Notes: generated by a model not told the origin, from the letters alone. DNA of 64,000 nucleotides from Pseudorhizobium banfieldiae (GCF_000967425.1 NZ_FO082820.1:4175732-4239731), one strand, 5' to 3'; positions 28,247 through 37,159 are shown, counted from the stretch's first letter. Numbers and translations are program-made.

Positions 28247-29524
28247 TTATTGGAAAACGGCGTCAGGATTATCAAGGCTGTCGGAGCCTTCAAGCGCGAT
28301 CGCGCCGAGGTCCAGCGACGCAATGACGCGTTCGATCGAGCGGGTTTGATCAATCAGTCCGTCGATCGCCGCCTGGACGATGGCGTTGCCCTCCGCATTG
28401 CCCTCGCCGATCATCTGGTCATAGGCTTCGCCACCTTCTGCCCGTTCGGCCATGGCGTTCATGGCGGCAAGCGTCGTGTCGAGCTTTGCCTTCACTTCCG
28501 CATCGAGCGCCGCATCCTTGGCAGCAACCAGGTCCGACAGCGATGGACCGGTCATCTTCGTGCCGTCGGCACGGGTGTACTCGCCTGTGTATGCCGAAGC
28601 GATGCCGATGGCATCGTTGAGATGTGAGGCATGCGTGTTGTCGGAGAAGCAGTCATGCTCTTCTTCGGGGTCGTGGAGCAGCAGCCCGAGCTTCATGCGC
28701 TCGCCGGCAAGTTCCCCGTAGGACAGCGAGCCCATGCCGGTCAGCATGGCGCGGATGCCGGCCTGCGGATCGGCGGTCACGGCCTTGGCAGCCTCACCTT
28801 CCGGCGCCCAGGCGGCAACCATCTCCTCCAGGTCGGAGATCAGCAGTTCCGATGCGGCCTTCAGATAGGCTGCGCGCCGGTCGCAATTGCCGTTGGTGCA
28901 ATTGGCTGTGTCGAAATCCGTGTGCGACCGGTTGCCGGCGCCGGCATCGGTGCCGTTCAGGTCTTGGCCCCAAAGCAGGAATTCGATCGCATGGTAGCCG
29001 GTCGCGACATTGGCTTCGATCTCGCCGGCCTCATGCAGGCTGCGAAGCAGCTCAGGCGTGATGCTGCTGGCGTCGATTTCCTCGCCGTTCACGCTGAGCT
29101 TCGGGTTGGCAACCACGTTGGCGACATAGAGGGCATTGCTGTCGCTTTCGGTGCCGTAGGAAGCATCGACGTAATCGATCAGACCCTCGTCGAGCGGCCA
29201 AGCATTCACCTTGCCTTCCCACTCGTCCACGATCGGATTGCCGAAGCGGTAGACTTCGCTTTGCTGGTAGGGAACCCGTGCAGCAATCCAGGCCTCGCGT
29301 GCGGCCTTCAACGTTTCCTCGCTCGGCTGCGCGATCAGTGCGTCGATGGCCGCATCAAGCGCCTTGGCCGTCATCAAGGAGTCTTCGAACTTGGCGTGCG
29401 CCATCTCGGCATAATGCTGCACGACAGCAGCCGGCTCCGTCGCAGCGGCAGCCGACGCCACCGGGAAGGCCGCTGAGGCGGCCAGAAGCGCGAAGGTCGC
29501 GCTGAAGAATGTCTTGCGAATCAT
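28247..29524 (-). CDS. irpA: Imelysin, iron-regulated protein IrpA-like
   Basis: A 425-residue periplasmic protein with a signal peptide (MIRKTFFSATFALLAASAAF, cleavage near residue 28). The signature GYHAIE (GXHXXE) is intact at residues 176-181, within VATGYHAIEFLLWGQDLN. IrpA was first described as an iron-deficiency-induced protein of cyanobacteria. The start at 29524 is set by AAAGGAGGG just upstream. It is the first gene of a four-gene minus-strand unit (irpA, di-haem protein, imelysin 2, DUF1513) and an Irr-like palindrome lies 81 bases upstream. Confidence 0.9.
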   Translation of the reverse strand: MIRKTFFSATFALLAASAAFPVASAAAATEPAAVVQHYAEMAHAKFEDSLMTAKALDAAIDALIAQPSEETLKAAREAWIAARVPYQQSEVYRFGNPIVDEWEGKVNAWPLDEGLIDYVDASYGTESDSNALYVANVVANPKLSVNGEEIDASSITPELLRSLHEAGEIEANVATGYHAIEFLLWGQDLNGTDAGAGNRSHTDFDTANCTNGNCDRRAAYLKAASELLISDLEEMVAAWAPEGEAAKAVTADPQAGIRAMLTGMGSLSYGELAGERMKLGLLLHDPEEEHDCFSDNTHASHLNDAIGIASAYTGEYTRADGTKMTGPSLSDLVAAKDAALDAEVKAKLDTTLAAMNAMAERAEGGEAYDQMIGEGNAEGNAIVQAAIDGLIDQTRSIERVIASLDLGAIALEGSDSLDNPDAVFQ

Positions 29525-29604
29525 GGTCCCTCCTTTGGCAGCCTCTTCCCTCGGCTGCGCCGGACGTGCATGGCGCAAATGAAAACTGGTGTCAAATGAT
29601 CTAG

Positions 29605-29621
29605 TTTAGAACGGTTTGAAA
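29605..29621. promoter_or_regulatory. Candidate iron control element (Irr box) for irpA operon
   Basis: TTTAGAA-CGG-TTTGAAA is an imperfect palindrome; read on the operon's strand it is TTTCAAA-CCG-TTCTAAA. One half-site is a perfect match to the ICE consensus TTTAGAA-N3-TTCTAAA and the other matches five of seven. It lies in the 120-base gap upstream of irpA. Irr binding would couple the operon to haem/iron status. Whether it activates or represses depends on its place relative to the promoter, which I cannot fix. Confidence 0.55.
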
Positions 29622-29644
29622 TGCTGTCTTTCCCTTGACGGCTG

Positions 29645-30943
29645 TCAATCCGCGGAGGGCTGCCGGCGCATCCGGCAGAAGAAGAAACCATCCGTGCCGG
29701 TGCTGGCCGGGGTCAGCGTCAACATCTTTCCGTCGCGGCTGCGGGGACGCGGTGTGTCGCCACCGAACAGGCCGTTCCAGTTCTGCAAGACGGGTTCGGG
29801 AGAAAATTCGGGGTGTGTCTCGCGGAAGCGCTCGATCTGACTATCATTCTCTTCTGGCAGGACCGAGCAGGTGACGTATACGAGGCTACCACCAGGCTTG
29901 ACGAAGGCAGCCGCCTCGCCAAGCGCTTCCTGCTGTTGCGCAACGCGTTCCTCGAGATTGCGCGGCGTCAGCCGCCATTTCGTATCCGGGCGCCGGCGCC
30001 AGGTGCCCGTGCCGGTGCAGGGCGCATCCACCAGTACCACATCCAGCTTCTCCCTGAACTGATCGAGCTGGCGAGCATCGTCATGAACCTGGACATTGCG
30101 GGTGCCGGCGCGGCGAAGCCGCTCGATGATAGGCGCCAACCGCTTGCGGTCGGCATCATAGGCGTGGACCTGGCCCTTGTTGTTCATCGCCGCTGCCATG
30201 GCCAGCGTCTTGCCGCCGCCGCCGGCGCAGAAATCGAGCACCTGGGCGTGCTCGGGCGGCTGAACCAGCTCGGAGACGATCTGGGACCCCTCATCCTGCA
30301 CCTCAAACCAGCCCTTCTGGAACGAAAGTTCGGCGGTGACGTTCGGCAGCCGCGACGCTCCTTCTCCGGCGGCTATCCTGATCCCGTTGCGGGCAATCGG
30401 CGCCTGGATGGCTCCGGAGCGGTCGAGCGCCTTCACGACCTTGTCGCGTGATGCCCTCAGCGTGTTGGCGCGCAGATCAAGGGTCGGACGTTCCGCCAGT
30501 GCCCTGGCCTCCGCCAGCCAGTCTTCGCCGAATGCGGCTTCGAAGGCCGGCTGGGTCCAGCCCGGGATGTCGCCCTGCACATGCAGGGGTGCATCGTCGA
30601 GATTACGGGAGGAAAGGGCCGCGAGATTCGCCTCGGTGAGGGGCTGCGGAGCGAAGCGGTCATCGGCGAACTCGGCGGAAAGGGCTTCAGGCGTCAACCC
30701 CCACTGCCGGATGAGGACCGCATAGGCGAGGGCCGCCGGCCCATCGTCGTCCATCACGAACGCATGCGACAGGCGCATGCGCAGCGCGTCGTAGACAATA
30801 TTGCCGATTGCGGCACGATCGCCGGAACCGGCGAAACGATGAGCCAGGCCCCAGTCCTTCAACGCATCCGCGACAGGGCGCCTTCTGTCTTCGATGTCCC
30901 TCAGCACATCGATGGCTCCGCTGAGCCGTCCGCCCAATCGCAT
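29645..30943 (-). CDS. RsmB/NOP family RNA cytosine-C5 methyltransferase
   Basis: A 432-residue enzyme with an N-terminal NusB-like helical region and a C-terminal SAM-dependent domain: VLDFCAGGGGKTLAMAAAM (motif I), VDAPCTGTGTWRRRPDTKW (motif IV with its cysteine) and VTCSVLPEEND (motif VI with the catalytic cysteine). This is the RsmB/NOP2 architecture; methylation of 16S C967 is the likely but unproven target. It lies upstream of the iron operon, transcribed in the same direction, but is separated from it by the Irr-like box. Confidence 0.9.
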   Translation of the reverse strand: MRLGGRLSGAIDVLRDIEDRRRPVADALKDWGLAHRFAGSGDRAAIGNIVYDALRMRLSHAFVMDDDGPAALAYAVLIRQWGLTPEALSAEFADDRFAPQPLTEANLAALSSRNLDDAPLHVQGDIPGWTQPAFEAAFGEDWLAEARALAERPTLDLRANTLRASRDKVVKALDRSGAIQAPIARNGIRIAAGEGASRLPNVTAELSFQKGWFEVQDEGSQIVSELVQPPEHAQVLDFCAGGGGKTLAMAAAMNNKGQVHAYDADRKRLAPIIERLRRAGTRNVQVHDDARQLDQFREKLDVVLVDAPCTGTGTWRRRPDTKWRLTPRNLEERVAQQQEALGEAAAFVKPGGSLVYVTCSVLPEENDSQIERFRETHPEFSPEPVLQNWNGLFGGDTPRPRSRDGKMLTLTPASTGTDGFFFCRMRRQPSAD

Positions 30944-31019
30944 GTCAGTCTCCGCTCCGGTTGAACCCGTATACGCGGGTCCTAACCATCATCGACGGCA
31001 AGAGCAAGTGCGAGTCGCC

Positions 31020-31424
31020 TCAGCCGCCCTTGACACCCTTGCCGGAGGCCTTGCCATTGCCGGCATCGACGATCTGGTAGCAAACCTGTGCCGTTCCGGA
31101 GCGGACCATGCCGATGTTCTGTGCCGCAGCCTTGGATACGTCGATGATGCGGCCCTTGATGAACGGCCCGCGGTCGTTGATGCGTACGATCACGCTCTTG
31201 CCGTTTCGCTTGTTGGTCACCTTCACCTTGGTGCCGAAAGGCAGCGAACGGTGTGCCGCAGTCAGCTTGGCCGGGTTCATACGCTCCCCGGAGGCCGTCT
31301 TCGACGTCAAAGCATACCAGGAGGCGTGGCCGCAGCCGGGCGCAGCGTGAGCGGATGCAGTGCCGAAAGTTGCAAAGGCAGCAAAGGCAGCCGCGGCGAA
31401 AATCGAGTTTCGAATTGTCGTCAA
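31020..31424 (-). CDS. rlpA: RlpA-like septal ring lytic transglycosylase domain protein
   Basis: A 134-residue exported protein consisting of a signal peptide ([20 protein letters not shown], cleavage at AHA-APG) and a double-psi beta-barrel: [47 protein letters not shown], and [16 protein letters not shown]. The catalytic-type aspartate of NDRGPF is present. It lacks the SPOR domain of long RlpA proteins. The start is taken at TTG 31424, which gives a clean signal peptide and has GGGGACG upstream; the ATG at 31457 adds an unlikely 11-residue leader. It would act on peptidoglycan in the periplasm. Confidence 0.85.
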   Translation of the reverse strand: MTTIRNSIFAAAAFAAFATFGTASAHAAPGCGHASWYALTSKTASGERMNPAKLTAAHRSLPFGTKVKVTNKRNGKSVIVRINDRGPFIKGRIIDVSKAAAQNIGMVRSGTAQVCYQIVDAGNGKASGKGVKGG

Positions 31425-31789
31425 GTCTGTCGTCCCCGTCGATGGATGTCGGCACATGGCGTGCGGGAACGGTTAAGCGGGGTGAAAATTGGCGAAAAAG
31501 TGCGCAACATGATCACGGAATGTTACATAATGTAATAAATTGGATTGCATTCGGAGCTATGAAAATGGCGGGTTTAAGAAGAGGAGTGGTAAAAGACCCT
31601 GTAAAACAAGCTTGAATTGAAACTGAGTTTCAGGCCCGGGCCCGCAGCGGGAACTTCACGAAATGGCCTGAAATTTTTTTGCTGAGGATGCCCCGCACAT
31701 CAGATCAGACGAAATCTTTAGACGGGAAACGGGTGTGAGGGCGCCTTTTTCGTCTCCCGAATGCCGACCGGATGAATATTTCATCCGCT
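31425..31789. other. Regulatory-looking intergenic region
   Basis: These 365 bases upstream of rlpA contain no credible protein gene. They hold three perfect short palindromes: TTACATAATGTAA (31523-31535), TGAAACTGAGTTTCA (31618-31632) and GGATGAATATTTCATCC (31770-31786, next to the SDR stop), plus a terminator structure on the plus strand (31628-31680). The layout suggests the rlpA promoter and a short plus-strand transcript. Confidence 0.5.
31628..31680 (+). terminator. Orphan Rho-independent terminator, possible sRNA end
   Basis: TTTCAGGCC (31628-31636) pairs perfectly with GGCCTGAAA (31665-31673), and seven T residues follow at 31674-31680. The loop contains an inner hairpin CCCG-CAG-CGGG (31641-31651). 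The T-run is on the plus strand, yet the flanking genes rlpA and the SDR gene are both on the minus strand, so the terminator serves no visible gene. A small RNA ending here is the simplest explanation. Confidence 0.55.
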
Positions 31790-32674
31790 TCAAAGCGGAA
31801 GCTCGCCACCCCATGTGCGGCTCACCCACAGGTGATTGAGAGACATGCGGAAGTCCGGGTACAGGAACTGAAAGCCCAGATCGCTGATCCGCTTATTGGA
31901 GACGCGCTTGTTCGAGCCATAGAAGGAGCGTGCCATCGCGGTCATCTCTGCGGTCTCGAACGGTTGCTCGGGGGGCGGCTCGACCCCCATCAGCCGCGCA
32001 GCTTCGGCAATGACGTCCTGGGGTGCCGCCGGCTCGTCATCCGTGACGTTGAAAATGCCGCCGTGGCCGGACTGAGCCAGAAAAAGGGCGGCACGCGCTA
32101 TGTCCTCCACCCGGATGCGGTTGAACACCTGATCCTTCTTGACGATCCGGCGCGCGGTGCCGCGCTTGAGGTTGACGAAGGCATTGCGGCCTGGTCCGTA
32201 GATGCCGGAAAGCCGCAGCACCGCGACAGGCACGCCGATCGCCTCGCCCGCGGCGAGCCAGGCCTGCTCGGCCTCGACCCTTTCCCGGGAACGGCCGGGG
32301 GCGGGGTTGCAGGGCGTTTCCTCATCGACCCAGCCGCCCGCCTGGTCGCCATAGACGCCGATGGTCGAGAGATAACCCACCCATGTGAGCCTGGGGCAGA
32401 GCGTCGCCAGACGGTCGCTTGCAAGGCCAAGCACAGGGTCCCCGCCCGCACCCGGCGGTATCGATTGGACCAGATGCGTGACCTGCGACAGCGCATGCTC
32501 CAAGGGTTGATCAATGGCCGTGCCATCGAAGACGAAAGCTTCGACACCTTGTGCAGCCAATGCTTCCGCCTTCTCGCCGGTCCGGCTCGTGCCGAAGACC
32601 TTCGCACCGGTCTCCATGGCTGCCCGCGCGATGGCCCTGCCCGAATAGCCGCACCCGAAGACCATCATTCGCAT
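31790..32674 (-). CDS. SDR family NAD(P)-dependent oxidoreductase, YeeZ-like
   Basis: A 294-residue extended-SDR protein. The N-terminal MRMMVFGCGYSGRAIARAA has the dinucleotide-binding GXGXXG, and the segment YLSTIGVYGD (near residue 105) provides the Ser/Thr and Tyr region of SDR active sites, though the usual YXXXK lysine is not clear. The start ATG 32674 has AGGAG upstream and overlaps the queG stop by one base (TGATG), so it is coupled to queG. Substrate unknown. Confidence 0.85.
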   Translation of the reverse strand: MRMMVFGCGYSGRAIARAAMETGAKVFGTSRTGEKAEALAAQGVEAFVFDGTAIDQPLEHALSQVTHLVQSIPPGAGGDPVLGLASDRLATLCPRLTWVGYLSTIGVYGDQAGGWVDEETPCNPAPGRSRERVEAEQAWLAAGEAIGVPVAVLRLSGIYGPGRNAFVNLKRGTARRIVKKDQVFNRIRVEDIARAALFLAQSGHGGIFNVTDDEPAAPQDVIAEAARLMGVEPPPEQPFETAEMTAMARSFYGSNKRVSNKRISDLGFQFLYPDFRMSLNHLWVSRTWGGELPL

Positions 32675-33849
32675 CACGCCGCTCCTGCCAACTGCCATTC
32701 ATCCAGGACATAGGGGTCCCGCTCCTCTTTTCGCAAAAGAGCGAGCTGCTCAAACTCCTGCGGCGGCATGAGCCGCTTGAGCGCCCACACGGCCATGCCG
32801 CGAACCACCGGCGAAGAATCTTCCGCCAGCTTCAGGCACGGTTGGATCAGTGTCCGATCACCGGAATTTCCCGCCGCTATCAGAGCATTGCGGACGAAGC
32901 GGTCCCGTCCGATGCGCTTGACCGGGGAGCCGCTGAAGAAGCTGCGGAACTGCGGGTCGTCGAGCGTGAGCAGGAAGGAAAGCGGCGGTGCCTTCAGGTC
33001 CTCCCTGGCCTTCAGCTTCATTTCCGATGCACTGACAGCAAACTTGTTCCAGGGGCAGGCGGCCAGGCAGTCATCACAGCCATAGATGCGGTTGCCGATC
33101 AGTGGCCGAAGCTCAGGATCGATCGGTCCCTTGTGCTCGATCGTCAGATAGGAGATGCAGCGGCGTGCATCGAGCCGGTAGGGGGCAGGAAAGGCGGCTG
33201 TCGGACAGGCGTCGAGGCAGGCGCGGCAGGAGCCGCAATGGTCGATCTCCGGCTCGTCGATGTCGAGATCGGCAGTCGTGAACATGCTGCCGAGGAAGAG
33301 CCAGGAACCATGGCTGCGGCTGACGAGATTGGTGTGCTTGCCCTGCCACCCAAGACCGGCTGCGGCAGCAAGCGGTTTTTCCATCACCGGCGCAGTGTCG
33401 ACGAAGACCTTGACGTCCTCACCAGCCCGAGCGGCGAAGCGCGTGGCGATCTCCTTCAAGCGGCCTTTGATGACATCGTGGTAATCGCGATTGCGGGCAT
33501 AGACCGATATCGCGCCGCGGCCCTTCTGTTCTTGCAGCGCGCGAGGGTCTTCATCAGGGCCGTAGTTCAGTCCGAACATGACGACCGAGCGGACGTCAGG
33601 CCAGAGCGTTCGCGGATCACTGCGTCGGTCGCGCGTTTCCTCCATCCACTCCATCGTGCCGTGATGGCCATCCGAGAGATAGACCTCCAGACGTTTGGGA
33701 GCTTCCGGAATGCTGCCGGCATGGGTGATGCGGCAGAGGTCGAAGCCTTGCGCCACGGCTTCCGCCTTGATGAACGCAGTCAGCTTCTCCCGACGCCGGA
33801 CTTGGGCATCGGGACGGTCTGCCGTGATCTCAGAAGTCGAGGTCCGCAT
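32674..33849 (-). CDS. queG: Epoxyqueuosine reductase
   Basis: A 391-residue cobalamin-dependent enzyme performing the last step of queuosine synthesis at the wobble base of tRNA. Two [4Fe-4S] motifs are visible, CGSCRACLDACPTAAF (near residue 200) and CDDCLAACPWNKF (near 255), preceded by the cobalamin-binding region with FVDTAPVMEKPLAAAAGLGW. The C-terminal helical part carries HEAT-like repeats. It overlaps the upstream GST-like gene by 20 bases and the downstream SDR gene by one, forming a tight three-gene operon. Confidence 0.96.
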   Translation of the reverse strand: MRTSTSEITADRPDAQVRRREKLTAFIKAEAVAQGFDLCRITHAGSIPEAPKRLEVYLSDGHHGTMEWMEETRDRRSDPRTLWPDVRSVVMFGLNYGPDEDPRALQEQKGRGAISVYARNRDYHDVIKGRLKEIATRFAARAGEDVKVFVDTAPVMEKPLAAAAGLGWQGKHTNLVSRSHGSWLFLGSMFTTADLDIDEPEIDHCGSCRACLDACPTAAFPAPYRLDARRCISYLTIEHKGPIDPELRPLIGNRIYGCDDCLAACPWNKFAVSASEMKLKAREDLKAPPLSFLLTLDDPQFRSFFSGSPVKRIGRDRFVRNALIAAGNSGDRTLIQPCLKLAEDSSPVVRGMAVWALKRLMPPQEFEQLALLRKEERDPYVLDEWQLAGAA

Positions 33850-34522
33850 AGTGGGAAACCGGTGTCAGGCCGCGCACTCTCTCGGCCAGCAGCGGCCGGA
33901 AGGAGGGGCGGGATTTTAGGCGTTGATACCATTCCTTCGCAATCGGCGTCTCGGCCCAGTCGATCTCGCCGAGATAGTCCAGGACCGAGATGCATGCGGC
34001 CGCAGCGAGATCGGCATATGTCAACCGGTCGCCTGCAAGCCAGGGGCGCGAGCCGGCAAGCCAGGAAAGGTACTTCATGTGCTGCCGGATATTGGAACGC
34101 GCGGTCCGAAGTGCTTTCGAGTCCGGTGCTCCGCCGCCCTGCGCCGCGGTCATCTGCAGCTTGTAGACACGCTCGCGTACCAGAGGGCGGGTCACATCCT
34201 GCTCCATCTTGGCGAGGAACCACTCCGTCAGCCGCCGGATCTCGGCCCGCTGGAAAGGGTCTTCCGCAAAGAGCCTCCGGTCACGCTTCAGGACGCCGTG
34301 CGTTTCGTCCAGGAATTCCATCAGCACGGCGGGTCCACAGAGGGCGCGCATGCTGTCGTCGACATAGACGGGAAGCGTCGCGGCCGGATTGAGCGCCAGG
34401 AATTCCCGGCGCTTCTCCCATGGCTGCTCTTCGATCAGCTCCACTGGAAAACCGTACTCCGACAGGATAAGCCGGACGAAGCGCGAGCTGGAAGACATCG
34501 GGTGATGGAAGAGCGTAGGCAT
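33830..34522 (-). CDS. fzlA: GST-like FtsZ-binding protein FzlA
   Basis: A 230-residue protein with thioredoxin-like N-terminal domain (MPTLFHHPMSSSSRFVRLIL; NPAATLPVYVDD is the cis-proline turn) and helical GST C-terminal domain. The C-terminal tail ending HYADLDF is, as I recall, the conserved tail of FzlA, an alphaproteobacterial GST homologue that binds FtsZ filaments and promotes constriction during division, rather than acting in detoxification. A generic GST is the alternative. The gene heads the fzlA-queG-SDR operon and diverges from uppP, itself a cell-envelope gene. Confidence 0.75.
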   Translation of the reverse strand: MPTLFHHPMSSSSRFVRLILSEYGFPVELIEEQPWEKRREFLALNPAATLPVYVDDSMRALCGPAVLMEFLDETHGVLKRDRRLFAEDPFQRAEIRRLTEWFLAKMEQDVTRPLVRERVYKLQMTAAQGGGAPDSKALRTARSNIRQHMKYLSWLAGSRPWLAGDRLTYADLAAAACISVLDYLGEIDWAETPIAKEWYQRLKSRPSFRPLLAERVRGLTPVSHYADLDF

Positions 34523-34679
34523 CGATACGTGAGCTTTACAATTTTTGTATAGGAGGGGCTGGCCGTTTCTCGAGGCGCCGCAATAGCCCAGCTATACGGT
34601 TTTGGTAAGGGGCATGGCAAGCAGACAGCCACCATGAGTTCCGGATCCTGCCGACCGACCATCAAACAAAGGGTGAAGA

Positions 34680-35486
34680 ATGCCGGAACAATCGATCATC
34701 AGCGCTCTCGTACTGGGCATAATCGAGGGCCTGACGGAGTTCATCCCCGTGTCGTCGACGGCACATGTTCTTCTGGCTGGTCACTTCCTCGGCTTCGAAT
34801 CGCCCGGCAACACATTTGCGGTGCTTATCCAGTTGGGCGCCATCTTGGCGATCCTGCTCGTCTACTTCCGCAAGCTCTGGGAGATCGCCATGGCCTTGCC
34901 GACGTCCGGGAAGGCACGGCGCTTCGTACTGACGGTCCTGCTCGCCTTCCTGCCGGCTGCGGTCATCGGGGCGCTCGCCCATGACTTCATCAAGACGATC
35001 CTGTTCGAGACGCCGATGCTGATCTGCATCGTGCTCATCCTGGGCGGCTTCGTGCTGCTTGCGGTGGATCGCATGGCAATTCGGCCGAAATACACGGACA
35101 TCATGGATTATCCGCCGTCGCTTGCCTTCAAGATCGGCCTGTTCCAGTGCCTTGCCATGGTTCCCGGAACCTCGCGGTCCGGTGCTACCATCGTCGGCTC
35201 GCTGCTGATGGGGACCGACAAGCGGTCGGCGGCGGAATTCTCCTTCTTCCTCGCCATGCCGACAATGCTCGGTGCGTTCACCCTCGATCTCTACAAGAAC
35301 CGGGATCTTATCCGCTTCGATGATGGCATCGTCATCGCCATCGGCTTCATCGCGGCCTTCGTTATGGCGCTGGTGGTAGTCCGCTCTCTTCTGGATTTCG
35401 TTTCAAGCCGCGGCTATGCGCCGTTCGCCTGGTGGCGGATTGCCGTCGGAACGGCCGGCCTGGTCGGGCTGTTGATCTTTGGCTGA
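34680..35486 (+). CDS. uppP: Undecaprenyl-diphosphatase
   Basis: A 268-residue integral membrane enzyme (BacA family) that converts undecaprenyl diphosphate to the monophosphate carrier for peptidoglycan and other glycans. The two signature regions are complete: [19 protein letters not shown] (about residues 17-35) and [17 protein letters not shown] (near 160). About eight membrane helices. It is transcribed alone and converges on a small membrane protein gene with four bases between stops. Confidence 0.97.
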   Translation: MPEQSIISALVLGIIEGLTEFIPVSSTAHVLLAGHFLGFESPGNTFAVLIQLGAILAILLVYFRKLWEIAMALPTSGKARRFVLTVLLAFLPAAVIGALAHDFIKTILFETPMLICIVLILGGFVLLAVDRMAIRPKYTDIMDYPPSLAFKIGLFQCLAMVPGTSRSGATIVGSLLMGTDKRSAAEFSFFLAMPTMLGAFTLDLYKNRDLIRFDDGIVIAIGFIAAFVMALVVVRSLLDFVSSRGYAPFAWWRIAVGTAGLVGLLIFG

Positions 35487-35490
35487 CGAC

Positions 35491-35658
35491 TCAGCCGTGG
35501 TCGTCGCGCCCGTGGTAGAAGAAGAGGTCGTAGCCGGCCATGGCAATGGTGATGGCCACCAGCACGATAAGGTCTGCGCGGGGCACCTTCCAGACGAGGA
35601 TGGCAAGGAACCCGCAGAGCACGGAGAACCCCAGCAAGGCGAGAAGACGGTCTAGCAT
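35491..35658 (-). CDS. Small two-helix membrane protein (55 aa)
   Basis: An ATG-to-TGA frame of 55 codons starts MLDRLLALLGFSVLCGFLAI and contains two hydrophobic helices (about 5-22 and 29-46) with a short basic loop (WKVPRAD) and a polar tail (FYHGRDDHG). AGGAG lies seven bases before the ATG, which makes it a credible gene although short. It lies 82 bases downstream of dctM on the same strand, so it may be the fourth gene of the TRAP transporter unit. No family recognised. Confidence 0.75.
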   Translation of the reverse strand: MLDRLLALLGFSVLCGFLAILVWKVPRADLIVLVAITIAMAGYDLFFYHGRDDHG

Positions 35659-35740
35659 CGGCCACTCCTTTTATCGATCGGTCCCGAGGGACCCCATTGA
35701 GCCTGTCTCCGCCGGCTGCAGGCACCGGCGGAGAGCGATT

Positions 35741-37159
35741 TCATCGCCCATAGAACTGCTGCGGCAGGTAGAACACGATCTGCGGGAACGTGTACATCAG
35801 CGCCATGCTGATGAAGACCATGGCCACGAAGGGCAGTACGCCCTTGAAGATCTGCGTCAGTCGCACCTCCGGCGGCGCAATACCCTTCAGGTAATAGGCT
35901 GACATCGCCATCGGCGGTGTCAGGAACGAGGTCTGCAGGTTGAGCGCCACCAATATTCCGAAGAACAGCGGATCGATGCCGAACATGTCGAGGAGCGGCA
36001 GGAAGATCGGTACGAAGATGATGATGATCTCCGACCACTCCAGCGGCCAGCCCAGGAGGAAGATGATCAGCTGCGCCAGCAGCAGGAACTGGAAGGGCGT
36101 CAGATCCAGGCCTCGCACGAATTCGGAAATCACGTGCTCCCCGCCGAGGTAGGAGAAGACGGAGGAGAAGGTGTAGGAGCCGACGAAGAGCCAGCAGACC
36201 ATCGCCGTTGTCCGAACGGTGAGATAGACGCTTTGTCGGAGACGGTCCCAGCTCATCGCCCGATAGGCGACTGCAAGCACCATGCCGCCGAGCGCTCCAA
36301 TCGCGGCGGCTTCTGTGGGCGTGGCCAGCCCGAAAAGAATCGAACCCAGGACCGCAAGGATGAGGATTGCGAGCGGCAGGAACGAGGTCACGATCATCAA
36401 GGTGAGCTTGAAGAACGGCACATCCGGCACTTCATCGGCCGTCGGCTTCGGCGCGACGCTTGGCTGCAGGATCGAGCGCCCGACGATATAGATGAGGTAA
36501 AGCCCCACGAGCGTGAGGCCTGGCAGCAGGGCTGCCGAGTAGAGGCGCACGATCGATGTCCCTGACGCTGCCGCATAGACGATCAGCATGATCGACGGCG
36601 GGATCAGGATACCGAGCGTTCCCCCGGCGCAGATGATGCCGGTCGCGAAGGAGTGGTCGTAGCGCGCCTTCAACATTGCCGGCAACGCCAGCAGGCCCAT
36701 CAGGGTTACCACTGCCCCCACGATGCCGGTTGCCGTCGCGAAGAGTGCGCAGGTGACGAGGGCAGCAACACCCATCGATCCTGGAATATTCTTCGAGGCG
36801 ATATTCAACGTGCTGAACAGACGGTCGACGATGTTCGCCCGTTCCACGATATAGCCCATGAACAGGAACAATGGCACGGCTGTCAGGACGTCGTTCGCCA
36901 TCACGGTGTAGGTCTGGTTGATGAAGAGATCGAAGACCCGGTTATTGAAGAAGCCCTCGATCCACAGGCTGGTGCTGTCCCACCACCCTGCCGTTTCGTC
37001 CAGCCGGTTGAAGGCGCGCCACATGCGGCTGGGCTCGAAATAGGCGTAGTAGCCGAAACCAATTCCCATTGCCATGAGCGTGAAGGCAATCGGAAACCCG
37101 AGAAACACCACGAAGATGAAGAGGCCGAGCATCAGGAGTGCGACTTGGGGATCCGTCAT
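35741..37159 (-). CDS. dctM: TRAP transporter large permease (DctM)
   Basis: A 472-residue membrane protein with about 12 helices, the DctM (COG4664-like large subunit) of a tripartite ATP-independent periplasmic transporter. Typical stretches are FALFIF-type first helix (LLMLGLFIFVVFLGFPIAFTLM), GTLGILIPPSIMLIVYA and LLLAQLIIFLLGWPLEW. It carries solute inward with sodium, using the DctP protein as a periplasmic binder. The start overlaps dctQ by four bases (ATGA). An extra-long loop of about 45 residues near 45-90 is common in the mannitol/chloroaromatic-type subgroup. Confidence 0.93.
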   Translation of the reverse strand: MTDPQVALLMLGLFIFVVFLGFPIAFTLMAMGIGFGYYAYFEPSRMWRAFNRLDETAGWWDSTSLWIEGFFNNRVFDLFINQTYTVMANDVLTAVPLFLFMGYIVERANIVDRLFSTLNIASKNIPGSMGVAALVTCALFATATGIVGAVVTLMGLLALPAMLKARYDHSFATGIICAGGTLGILIPPSIMLIVYAAASGTSIVRLYSAALLPGLTLVGLYLIYIVGRSILQPSVAPKPTADEVPDVPFFKLTLMIVTSFLPLAILILAVLGSILFGLATPTEAAAIGALGGMVLAVAYRAMSWDRLRQSVYLTVRTTAMVCWLFVGSYTFSSVFSYLGGEHVISEFVRGLDLTPFQFLLLAQLIIFLLGWPLEWSEIIIIFVPIFLPLLDMFGIDPLFFGILVALNLQTSFLTPPMAMSAYYLKGIAPPEVRLTQIFKGVLPFVAMVFISMALMYTFPQIVFYLPQQFYGR

